DNA from: Streptomyces qinglanensis
GTDB taxonomy: Bacteria; Actinomycetota; Actinomycetes; Streptomycetales; Streptomycetaceae
NCBI RefSeq assembly: GCF_900111245.1
Contig: NZ_FOGO01000012.1
Location: forward strand, 1-64,000
DNA length: 64,000 bases
Reading direction: 5' to 3'
Shown in pieces: positions 9,387 through 16,740 of the stretch (position 1 is its first letter; each line of letters begins with the position of its first letter). The notes below the pieces were generated by a model. The model saw only the letters and a list, made by a program, of their open reading frames with translations. It did no database searches and was not told the DNA's origin. A program made the translations under genes and the position numbers.

Positions 9387-10571
9387 TCAGACGGCAGCGG
9401 TGGCGCGGAAGAGCGTACCGTCACCCGAGATCCGTACCGGCTCTTCCGCCGGAACGTAGGCGGACTGCCCGGGGGCGAGGGCGAGTTCCTCCGTGCCGTC
9501 GGTCCCGCCGTGCAGGACGACGGCTCCCGCGGTGCACAGCAGGATCTGCGCGGCGGACGGGTCCAGCGGGTGCGCCGGGGCGCCGGGGACGAGGACGAAG
9601 CGGGAGAGCCGGAACTCCCCGACGGGCGCCTCGTAGCTCTCCTCGCCGCTCACCTCGTCGGCCTCGGGCCGCAGCACGCCCGGCTCGGTGTGCTCGAAGC
9701 GCACGATGCGCAGCAGTTCGGGGACGTCCACGTGCTTGGGCGTCAGGCCGCAGCGCAGCACGTTGTCGGAGCTGGCCATGATCTCGACGCCGAGGCCGCT
9801 GAGGTAGGCGTGCGGCACTCCGGCGGCGAGGAACAGTGCCTCGCCGGGACGCAGCACGACGTGGTTGAGGAGCATCGCGGCGAGCACTCCGGGGTCGCCC
9901 GGGTAGTGGTGTGCGATGTCCGCGTACACCGCGTACTCGGGGCGCGCGGCGGCTGCCTCGGCGGCCGCGGCGACGGTGGCGGCCATCGCGTCCCGGTCCG
10001 CCGTCAGCAGGGCGGAGAGCACTTCGCGCAGTGCCTCGCCGCCGGGTCGGGCGTGCAGGATGTCGACGTACGGCTTCAGTCCGGGCACGCCCAGCCCGTC
10101 CAGCAGCGCGGCGGCCTCCTCGGGGTGCCGGAATCCGCACAGCCCCTCGAACGGGGTGAGGGCGCAGAGGAGTTCGGGCTTGTGGCTGTCGTCCTTGTAG
10201 TTGCGTTCCGGCGCGTCCAGCGGAATGCCGCGCGCCTCCTCGTCGGCGTAGCCCTGGGCAGCCTGCGTGCTGTCGGGGTGCACCTGGAGGGAGAGCGGGG
10301 CGGCGGCTGCCAGCAGCTTCAGCAGGAAAGGCAGCCGGGGGCCGTAGGTGCGCACTGCCGGGGTGCCCAGTTCGCGCTCCGGAGCGGCGTCGATCACCTC
10401 GGACAACGGGAGCGGTCCGGCGCCCCGGTCGATGCGGGAGGGCGCGCCGGGGTGCGCCCCCATCCACAGTTCGGCCTGCGGGCGGCCGGTGGGCTCCTGG
10501 CCGAGCAGTTCCGGGAGGGCGGTGGTGGAGCCCCAGGCGTACGGCCTGACGGAGTTCTCCAGACGGTCCAT
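9387..10571 (-). CDS. manA: mannose-6-phosphate isomerase, type I
   Basis: Zinc enzyme interconverting fructose-6-phosphate and mannose-6-phosphate, the entry step to GDP-mannose. The 394-residue product shows the type I motifs: SLQVHPD (zinc ligands Gln and His), HKPELLCALTPFEGLCGF (Glu ligand) and GVPHAYLSGLGVEIMASSDN (His ligand plus C-terminal signature). The ATG at 10571 begins MDRLENSVRPYAWGS, the normal family N-terminus. An ATG 36 bp upstream lacks a ribosome site. It lies in one operon with manB and the SIS gene, and manC is found further along, so the full route to GDP-mannose is encoded here. Confidence 0.96.
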   Translation of the reverse strand: MDRLENSVRPYAWGSTTALPELLGQEPTGRPQAELWMGAHPGAPSRIDRGAGPLPLSEVIDAAPERELGTPAVRTYGPRLPFLLKLLAAAAPLSLQVHPDSTQAAQGYADEEARGIPLDAPERNYKDDSHKPELLCALTPFEGLCGFRHPEEAAALLDGLGVPGLKPYVDILHARPGGEALREVLSALLTADRDAMAATVAAAAEAAAARPEYAVYADIAHHYPGDPGVLAAMLLNHVVLRPGEALFLAAGVPHAYLSGLGVEIMASSDNVLRCGLTPKHVDVPELLRIVRFEHTEPGVLRPEADEVSGEESYEAPVGEFRLSRFVLVPGAPAHPLDPSAAQILLCTAGAVVLHGGTDGTEELALAPGQSAYVPAEEPVRISGDGTLFRATAAV

Positions 10572-10650
10572 GAGAGGTGCTGTTCCTGTCGTGCGGGGAG
10601 GTGTCATGTGCAGGGTGCGGCGCGGGCGCGGCGGCGCGCCGGGGGCCGCG

Positions 10651-11853
10651 TCATGCCCGAGTGCCGCGTTCTGCCCAAGGGGAGTCGCTGTCGGCGAGCG
10701 TGAGGTGAACGGCGGCGAAATCGGCGGTGGCGATCAGTTCGGCGGCCGCCTCCAGCGGACTGCTGCCCTCGGCCGGTTCCAGTTCGCTGAGTGCCGCTCC
10801 GTGCGCGTAGGCCAGGTCGCGGGCGGGCACCGTCGCGGATTCGCCGCCGGGGGATGCGTCGCGCAGCAGGACGACGCGGACGCGGGTCGTCTGCTCGTCC
10901 TCGACCCGGTCGCGGAAGAAGTCGTCCTGGCCGGAGGCCGGGGCGAAGGGGCCGGCCAGCAGCGCTCCGTGCGCGGTCAGGGCCTCGGGCAGGCCGGCCG
11001 CGAGCGCGGGGCGGCCGCAGAGCGCGGCCAGGACCGCGGACCAGTGCCGTGCCGCGGCGCCCGCGACGCCGCCCTCGCTCCACAGCAGCGGTATCGAGCC
11101 CGCCAGTTCGACGGCCAGGGTCTTGCCGGGGTTGCTGTAGGTCGGGACGGCGGGTCCGCAGCGTTCGGCGACCTCGTCCAGCCGGTCGGCGAGCCCGGCG
11201 AGGTCCGCCGGGCCGCTGCGGGTGAGTCCGAGGCGGTCGCACAGCAGCAGCAGGGGGGTGAGCAGGCTCCAGAAGGTGCCGGGTCCGCCGCCGGGCGGAG
11301 CGGCGGGGGCTGCCGGGTCCAGCGGGTCGGGGCGGTCCGGCGAGGAGTGGATCCCGTGCGGGCCCGGGGCCGGGGGCAGGGTGAGGCCGCGGGTCTCGCC
11401 GAGTGCGTCGGCCAGCGGGGTGCCGCGCGGGGTGACGGCGACGACGGTGCAGCCGCGCCGGTACGCCTGGTCGATCAGCGCCGTGAGGCCGGGCTCGGTG
11501 CCGTCCGGGGTGACGAGCAGCAGCAGGTCCAGCGGGCCCGCCCAGCCCGGCAGCGTCCAGCGCAGTGCGCCGCCGGCGGCCTGGGCGCCGGCGGGGCGCA
11601 GGCCGGTGACGGGCAGGGCTCCGTCGGTGAGGGCGCCCAGCAGGTCGGTGACGCACGCGGTGGCCGTCCCCGGACCGGCGACCAGGAGCGCGCGGGGGCG
11701 GCCCTCCGGCCGGAGCGTGTCCACGCCCGCTTCGGCGGCCTGCCGGATCCCGGTGCGGACGTGCGCGCCGGCCTGCGCGGCGCCGCGCAGCAGACCCCGG
11801 GCGTCGGCACGGGCCAGGTCCTCGGGTGCGTCCAGGAGCGTCTCGTCGAGCAT
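10651..11853 (-). CDS. SIS-domain protein, mannose operon
   Basis: A 400-residue cytosolic protein with a sugar-isomerase (SIS) fold, resembling the bifunctional phosphoglucose/phosphomannose-isomerase-like proteins encoded between manA and manB in actinobacteria (Rv3256c position in M. tuberculosis). Visible SIS features are ALLVAGPGTATACVTDLLG near residue 55, LDLLLLVTPDG near 108 and GCTVVAVTPRG near 133. A second SIS-like half follows after a Pro/Gly-rich linker. Genuine catalytic residues cannot be confirmed by eye, so a regulatory or scaffold role is possible. ATG start at 11853. Confidence 0.85.
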   Translation of the reverse strand: MLDETLLDAPEDLARADARGLLRGAAQAGAHVRTGIRQAAEAGVDTLRPEGRPRALLVAGPGTATACVTDLLGALTDGALPVTGLRPAGAQAAGGALRWTLPGWAGPLDLLLLVTPDGTEPGLTALIDQAYRRGCTVVAVTPRGTPLADALGETRGLTLPPAPGPHGIHSSPDRPDPLDPAAPAAPPGGGPGTFWSLLTPLLLLCDRLGLTRSGPADLAGLADRLDEVAERCGPAVPTYSNPGKTLAVELAGSIPLLWSEGGVAGAAARHWSAVLAALCGRPALAAGLPEALTAHGALLAGPFAPASGQDDFFRDRVEDEQTTRVRVVLLRDASPGGESATVPARDLAYAHGAALSELEPAEGSSPLEAAAELIATADFAAVHLTLADSDSPWAERGTRA

Positions 11854-12030
11854 CTTCCGTGGCCTCCGATCGGCTTGCGGTGCTGCGCGTGGCGGCAGTC
11901 ACCGCGGGGGCGGCGCTCCGGCGGCAGGTGCCCGGCTCTTCCCCGGCGGGCGTACCGCTGGGGCGATCCCGCGGGGGGAGTCCCGCGGAGGCAGTCCCGC
12001 CGGGGGCGCCGCGTGCCGCCGCGTGCCGGC

Positions 12031-12204
12031 TCAGGCGGGCCGGCGGGCCTCGTCCACCAGGAGCACGGGGATGCCGTCGCGTACGGGGTAGGCCAGGCCG
12101 CACTCCGCGTCCCCGGTGCACTGCAGTTCGTCGCCCTCCTCACGCAGCGGCGCGTGGCACGCCGGACAGGCGAGGATCTCCAGGAGTCCGGCTTCGAGCG
12201 GCAT
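12031..12204 (-). CDS. Trm112/YcaR-family small zinc protein
   Basis: A 57-residue protein (MPLEAGLLEILACPACHAPL, then REEGDELQC, AYPVRDGIPVLL). It has the Trm112-like CPAC pair near residue 13 and a second Cys pair (Cys29, Cys35), giving a small zinc ribbon, and the LAYPVRDGIPVLL closing motif of the family. Such proteins can activate methyltransferases or act as small chaperone-like partners. Here it sits between manB and the SIS gene in the same operon. The ATG at 12204 has an excellent GGAGGAAG ribosome site. Confidence 0.88.
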   Translation of the reverse strand: MPLEAGLLEILACPACHAPLREEGDELQCTGDAECGLAYPVRDGIPVLLVDEARRPA

Positions 12205-12226
12205 GTCTTCCTCCAGGTGCGGTGTG

Positions 12227-12277
12227 CGGCTGCGGCTGCGGCTGCGGCTGCGGCTGCGGCTGCGGCTGCGGCTGCGG
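12227..12277. repeat. GGCTGC hexanucleotide tandem array
   Basis: About eight uninterrupted copies of a 6-bp unit (CGGCTG) in the short gap between manB and the Trm112-like gene, just before the latter's ribosome site. It would be transcribed within the operon and is a candidate for copy-number variation between strains. Confidence 0.9.
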
Positions 12278-12331
12278 TGACTGTGCCGTCAGGGTACCGC
12301 CGGGTGCGGTCGGCGGTACCGGGGGCGGCCT

Positions 12332-13717
12332 TCAGACCGTGAGGGTCCGCTCGCCCTCCGCCCGCACGATGGCCAGTACCTCGTCGCGGACGCGCTCGAC
12401 GGTGGCGGCGTCACGGGCCTCCACGTTCAGCCGCAGCAGCGGTTCGGTGTTGGAGGGGCGCAGGTTGAACCACCAATTGACGCCGGTGACGGTGAGCCCG
12501 TCCAGTTCGTCCATGGTGACGTTCTCACGGCCCGCGAAGGCGGCCTTGACGGCTGCTGTGCGGTTGAACTGGTCCTCCACGGTGCTGTTGATCTCGCCCG
12601 AGGAGGCGTAGCGGTCGTAGTGGGCGACGAGGCGGGAGAGGGGGCCGTCCTGTCCGCCGAGTGCGGCCAGCACGTGGAGGGCGGCGAGCATGCCGGTGTC
12701 GGCGTTCCAGAAGTCGCGGAAGTAGTAGTGGGCCGAGTGCTCGCCGCCGAAGATGGCACCCGTCCTGGCCATCTCCTGCTTGATGAAGGAGTGGCCGACA
12801 CGGGTGCGGACCGGCTGCCCGCCGCTCTCCCTGATCACCTCGGGGACGGACCAGGAGGTGATCAGGTTGTGGATGACGGTGGAGCCGGGCGCCTTGGCCA
12901 GCTCGCGCGAGGCGACCAGCGCTGCGATCGCGGACGGCGGGACCGGGTCGCCGTTCTCGTCCACCACGAAGCAGCGGTCGGCGTCGCCGTCGAAGGCCAG
13001 GCCGAGGTCGGCGCCGACCTCGCGGACCCGGCGCTGCAGGTCGACGATGTTCTTCGGATCGAGCGGGTTGGCCTCGTGGTTGGGGAAGGTGCCGTCCAGC
13101 TCGAAGTACAGGTCGTGGAGTTCGAGCGGCAGCCCGGCCAGCACGAAGGGAACGGTCAGGCCGCCCATCCCGTTGCCCGCGTCGACCACGACCTTGAGCC
13201 GGCGGATGTGCGACAGGTCCACCAGGGAGTGCAGATGCTCGGCGTACTCCGCGAGCATGTCCCGCTGGGTGACGGTGCCTTGGGGCTTGTCGGAGGCGGG
13301 TGCGCCACCGCTGTCCGACCACCGCTCCACCAGGGAGCGGATCTGGGCCAGCCCCGTCTCCTCGCCCACCGGCGCCGCACCGGCCCGGCACATCTTGATG
13401 CCGTTGTAGCGGGCGGGGTTGTGGCTGGCGGTGAACATCGCGCCGGGCAGGCCGAGTTTGCCACTGGCGAAGTAGAGCTCGTCGGTGGAGCACAGGCCGA
13501 TCTCGGTGACGTCGGCGCCCTGTCCGGCCGCGCCCCGGCCGAACGCCCGGACGAGACCGGGCGAGGAGGGTCGCATGTCGTGTCCGACGACGAGCGCGGA
13601 AGCGCCGGTGACATGGACGAAGGCGGCGCCGAACAGCTCGGCTGTCGCCTCGTCCCACTGGTCCGGCACCACACCGCGCACGTCGTACGCCTTCACGATC
13701 TGAGACAGATCAGCCAC
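12332..13717 (-). CDS. manB: phosphomannomutase/phosphoglucomutase
   Basis: Alpha-D-phosphohexomutase converting mannose-6-phosphate to mannose-1-phosphate; many family members also act on glucose phosphates. The 461-residue product has the phosphoserine loop TASHNP (Ser98), the magnesium site DGDADR (243-248), the sugar-binding GGEHSAHYYF segment and the C-terminal phosphate-binding RPSNTEPLLRLNVE. GTG start at 13717 with a GGAGAGG ribosome site. It is the first gene of the leftward manB-Trm112-SIS-manA-CDF run. Confidence 0.96.
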   Translation of the reverse strand: MADLSQIVKAYDVRGVVPDQWDEATAELFGAAFVHVTGASALVVGHDMRPSSPGLVRAFGRGAAGQGADVTEIGLCSTDELYFASGKLGLPGAMFTASHNPARYNGIKMCRAGAAPVGEETGLAQIRSLVERWSDSGGAPASDKPQGTVTQRDMLAEYAEHLHSLVDLSHIRRLKVVVDAGNGMGGLTVPFVLAGLPLELHDLYFELDGTFPNHEANPLDPKNIVDLQRRVREVGADLGLAFDGDADRCFVVDENGDPVPPSAIAALVASRELAKAPGSTVIHNLITSWSVPEVIRESGGQPVRTRVGHSFIKQEMARTGAIFGGEHSAHYYFRDFWNADTGMLAALHVLAALGGQDGPLSRLVAHYDRYASSGEINSTVEDQFNRTAAVKAAFAGRENVTMDELDGLTVTGVNWWFNLRPSNTEPLLRLNVEARDAATVERVRDEVLAIVRAEGERTLTV

Positions 13718-13801
13718 GGCCAGCCTCTCCTGGGTCGTCGGTCGTAAACGGTCCCAAATCTACCCGCGGGACGGAAGGGCGCCGTGCGGCAGCGCGGTGC
13801 G

Positions 13802-14200
13802 CTACGGCTCCGGGGACCGCAGGACCCTCAGATGGCCGCGCCGGGCGACCTCCGTCGCGTCGGCCTCGCCCGCCTCGGGCCCGCCGCGCCGGTCGCGCGG
13901 AGCCGGGTCCCGCGGGTCGGGGCGCGGTGTCCGGGCCGCCTCGCGCACGGCGTCGGCCAGGGCTTCCAGGTCGTCGCTGCTGGGGCGGGCCGCGGCCGTG
14001 TCGACGGCGAGCCGGACCACCTCCCAGCCGCGCGGTGCGGTGAGCCGCTCGGAGTGCTCGGCGCACAGGTCGTAGCAGTGCGGCTCGGCGTAGGTGGCGA
14101 GCGGGCCCAGGACGGCGGTGGAGTCCGCGTAGACGTACGTCAGCGTCGCGACGGCGGGACGACCGCAAGCGGTGCGCGAACAGCGACGTACAGGGCTCAC
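13802..14200 (-). CDS. DUF3499-family protein
   Basis: A 132-residue actinobacterial protein of unknown function. The conserved core is VRRCSRTACGRPAVATLTYVY, followed by PHCYDLCAEHSERLTAPRGWE. The paired CxxxxC and CxxxC cysteines probably bind a zinc ion. The C-terminal third is Arg/Asp/Pro-rich. I chose the GTG at 14200, which starts directly before the conserved core. The open frame extends upstream, but there is no ribosome site for any start, so a slightly longer product is possible. It keeps the same position next to manB in mycobacteria. Confidence 0.85.
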   Translation of the reverse strand: MSPVRRCSRTACGRPAVATLTYVYADSTAVLGPLATYAEPHCYDLCAEHSERLTAPRGWEVVRLAVDTAAARPSSDDLEALADAVREAARTPRPDPRDPAPRDRRGGPEAGEADATEVARRGHLRVLRSPEP

Positions 14201-14604
14201 AGCGTTGGACCGTACCGCACTCTTGAGCGGGCTGCGACGACTCGCCAGGACGTCACCCTGCCGTGTCGTCCGTGTTCTCCGGAAACGTCTGATCTGCTGA
14301 AAGGCAGACCGAGAGGTTCGGCGCCCTTGCCTCCGGCCGGCCCGCACCCCGGCCGCCGCACGCGGCCTCCGCTCCGCACCTGGTCACAGCCGAACCCCCA
14401 CCGACGTCAGCGCCGACCCAGAGCCGACGTCAGCGCCGACGTGACAAGCCGACGTGCCAGCGGATTCCGGGGCCGGTACCGCCGGAACGCGCTGCCGGCC
14501 CGGCAGCGCAGGCGCGGCGCCGTCGTCCGCCGATGCGGGCGAGCCGGCCCGCACCCGCCCGTCGCCCCCCGCGCGGGACCCGCGGCGGGCTACGCTCGGG
14601 GGCG
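14201..14604. other. divergent intergenic region with GACGTC-centred direct repeats
   Basis: A 404-bp gap between the DUF3499 gene and the zincin-like gene. Positions 14401-14455 carry two exact copies of CCGACGTCAGCGCCGAC 23 bp apart, and a third partial CCGACGT. Each copy includes the palindrome GACGTC. These could be regulator-binding sites. The remainder shows no credible gene. Confidence 0.5.
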
Positions 14605-15054
14605 ATGGACAGCCCCGTACCGCCGCGCCGGGCCGACTCCCGGCCGCGCCGCCGAGACCGCCACGGCCGCGGCATGCGCGGCCCCGTCGCCCCTCCCCAA
14701 GTACCGCTCGCCATCAGCCGGGCGGAGGCGTTCGACGATCTGGTGCGCGACTCGGTGACCCGCCTGGAGCGGCACTGGCCGCAACTGGCCGGCGTCGAGT
14801 TCGCCGTCCAGGAGGTGCCGCGGTCGGACAACGGGGAGGTGCGCGACGGCGACGAGGCCGTGCCGCTGGGCCGGGTCGCCGAGGGCAGCGGCGAGCACCC
14901 GGACCGCGTGATCGTCTTCCGGCGCCCCGTGGAGATCCGCAGCCGCAGCAGGGACGAGCGGGCCCTCCTGGTGCACGAGGTGGTGGTGGAACAGGTGGCC
15001 GAACTGCTGGGCCTGGAACCCGAGTCGGTGGACCCCCGCTACGGCCAGGACTAG
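14605..15054 (+). CDS. zincin-like metallopeptidase-family protein
   Basis: A 149-residue protein of the small actinobacterial metallopeptidase family (PF06262-like, Rv3259 position). The C-terminal motif is LLVHEVVVEQVAELLGL. The first His-Glu of HExxH is present, but the second His is replaced, so classical zinc-peptidase activity is doubtful. An Arg/Pro-rich N-terminus precedes a conserved domain starting near VPLAISRAEAFDDLVRDSV. The ATG at 14605 lies 8 bp after a TACGCT -10-like hexamer (14591-14596), suggesting a leaderless transcript. Confidence 0.8.
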   Translation: MDSPVPPRRADSRPRRRDRHGRGMRGPVAPPQVPLAISRAEAFDDLVRDSVTRLERHWPQLAGVEFAVQEVPRSDNGEVRDGDEAVPLGRVAEGSGEHPDRVIVFRRPVEIRSRSRDERALLVHEVVVEQVAELLGLEPESVDPRYGQD

Positions 15055-15102
15055 GCGCCCCGGCGGGAGCGGACGGGCCGGTCCCCCGTCCGCTCCGCGC
15101 GC

Positions 15103-16740
15103 TCACTCGTCGTCGTTGAGCACCGCCAGGTCCTGGGCCGACTCCGGTACGGCGACCGTGCTCCGGTCGTCCGGGAGCGTCTGCACCGTGAACCCCGGAA
15201 CGCCGGACTGCTCGCTCTCCAGGGTGCGGGAGGCGTAGACGGGGCCGCCCGAGAGGCGCTCCACCGTCACCGCGTAGCCGCCCTTGCCGTCCGCGGGACG
15301 GGGCGGGGTGAACGCCTTGGTGGTGTGCGCCTTGAGCGTGACGGTGGTGCTCTTGGAGCTGCCGCCGCCGCTGCCCGGCGACGCGGTCACCCGCACCTTC
15401 GCGCCGCCCTCCGGGGCGGCCAGCGCCAGGGTGGTTCCGCTCGCGGTGTTGCCCGCGGCGGTGGCCCGCTTCTGGACCGGTGCCGTCGCCGGGACGAACG
15501 CCGTCTCCTGCTTGCTCCCCTTGCCGCGCAGCACCCGCGCCGCCGCCACCACGTCGGGGGCGTCGTCGCCGTCCTCGGCCGGGGAGAGCACCAGCGACCC
15601 GGACTCGCCCTTGATCAGGCCCTTGAGGTCGACAGTGGTGACCATGCCGGCCTTCACGTGCAGGGACTCGTGCCCGGCCGGGCTGATCCGCCCGGACTTG
15701 CCCGCGAGCTGCACCTTCAGGTCCGCGTCCGCGCCGCCGGGGGCGAGGACCGAGAGCCGGACCGCCGTCGCGTCCTCGGGGATGCCCGGGAGGACCTGGC
15801 CGGGTGCCGGGTCGGCGGCGGGCGGCAGCCAGTCGCCGCCCAGCTTGCGGTCCGAGGACTGGATCTGGGCGCCCACCCGGCCGGACCGCGCGATCACGTG
15901 CAGCGTCACGTTGGTGACCGGTTCGGAGGTCAGGGTGGACAGCAGCACGGGAACGGTGGCGTGCGGCGGAACGGTGATCCCCTCACCGCTGCCCTGCCCG
16001 GCCTTCTCCTTGCCCTCCTTGCCGTACAGCTCCAGATCGACGACCGCGGGGGTGCTGTCCGGGTTGGTGAGATGGACGTAGTCCTGCCGGCCCTCGGCCG
16101 TGCCGGCACCCGGGAACCAGAACGAGGTGTCCGGCACCGAGCAGGACGTGCCCTGCAGGCCGCGGCCCGCTCCGGCGGCGACAGTCGTCGTCTGCTGCAC
16201 CGTCCAGCCCGGTGCGAAGGGGCCGTCGGCGGTACCGGTCAGCGCGGGAGCCTCGGAGTCGTCCGTCTCGGCCTCGACGGGGGTGCCGGGGCTGCCGAGA
16301 GAGAGGAAGGGCTTGCCGTTCCCTTTCTCCGCGCCGTGCCCGCCCTCGGCACCGTCCTCGGACTTCTCCTTCTTCTTCTCGGAGTTCTTGTTCTTGTCCT
16401 TGTCCTTGTCGGACTCCTCGGAGTCGGACGTGTCGCCGTCCTTGCCGTCGGCGGGGTCCTCCGGGTCCTGGGGGTCGGCGCGCTCGGCCGCGTACAGGGC
16501 CGCGCTGCCCTTCTTGCCGGGGCCGCCCTTGGGCGTGAACGCCTCGTACGCGGTCTCCGCGACATCGGACGTGCTCGGGGACGGGCAGACCAGCGTCGAG
16601 CGCTCGACCGGCTTGCGGGCCGCCGTCCCGACGCTCCGGGCACTGTGCGCCGGCTCCTCGGGAGCGGTGAGCGCGGCGACGCCGGTGACCGCGGCGAGCG
16701 CGACGGCGACCGCTCCGACGCTGAGGACTGTGCGGTTCAC
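15103..16740 (-). CDS. DUF5719-family secreted/anchored protein
   Basis: A 545-residue protein with an N-terminal hydrophobic signal or anchor (VLSVGAVAVALAAVTGVAAL). A very hydrophilic Asp/Glu/Lys-rich stretch follows (~residues 100-135, with runs such as DKDKDKNKNSEKKKEK). The rest is a long beta-rich extracytoplasmic region typical of DUF5719. The GTG at 16740 overlaps the stop of the upstream glycosyltransferase as GTGA, so the two are translationally coupled. This strongly suggests a partner of the glycosyltransferase on the outer face of the membrane. Function is unknown. Confidence 0.85.
   Translation of the reverse strand: MNRTVLSVGAVAVALAAVTGVAALTAPEEPAHSARSVGTAARKPVERSTLVCPSPSTSDVAETAYEAFTPKGGPGKKGSAALYAAERADPQDPEDPADGKDGDTSDSEESDKDKDKNKNSEKKKEKSEDGAEGGHGAEKGNGKPFLSLGSPGTPVEAETDDSEAPALTGTADGPFAPGWTVQQTTTVAAGAGRGLQGTSCSVPDTSFWFPGAGTAEGRQDYVHLTNPDSTPAVVDLELYGKEGKEKAGQGSGEGITVPPHATVPVLLSTLTSEPVTNVTLHVIARSGRVGAQIQSSDRKLGGDWLPPAADPAPGQVLPGIPEDATAVRLSVLAPGGADADLKVQLAGKSGRISPAGHESLHVKAGMVTTVDLKGLIKGESGSLVLSPAEDGDDAPDVVAAARVLRGKGSKQETAFVPATAPVQKRATAAGNTASGTTLALAAPEGGAKVRVTASPGSGGGSSKSTTVTLKAHTTKAFTPPRPADGKGGYAVTVERLSGGPVYASRTLESEQSGVPGFTVQTLPDDRSTVAVPESAQDLAVLNDDE

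Noticed and set aside
10572..10607. Earlier ATG for manA
   Set aside because: No ribosome site and no similarity before MDRLENSV.
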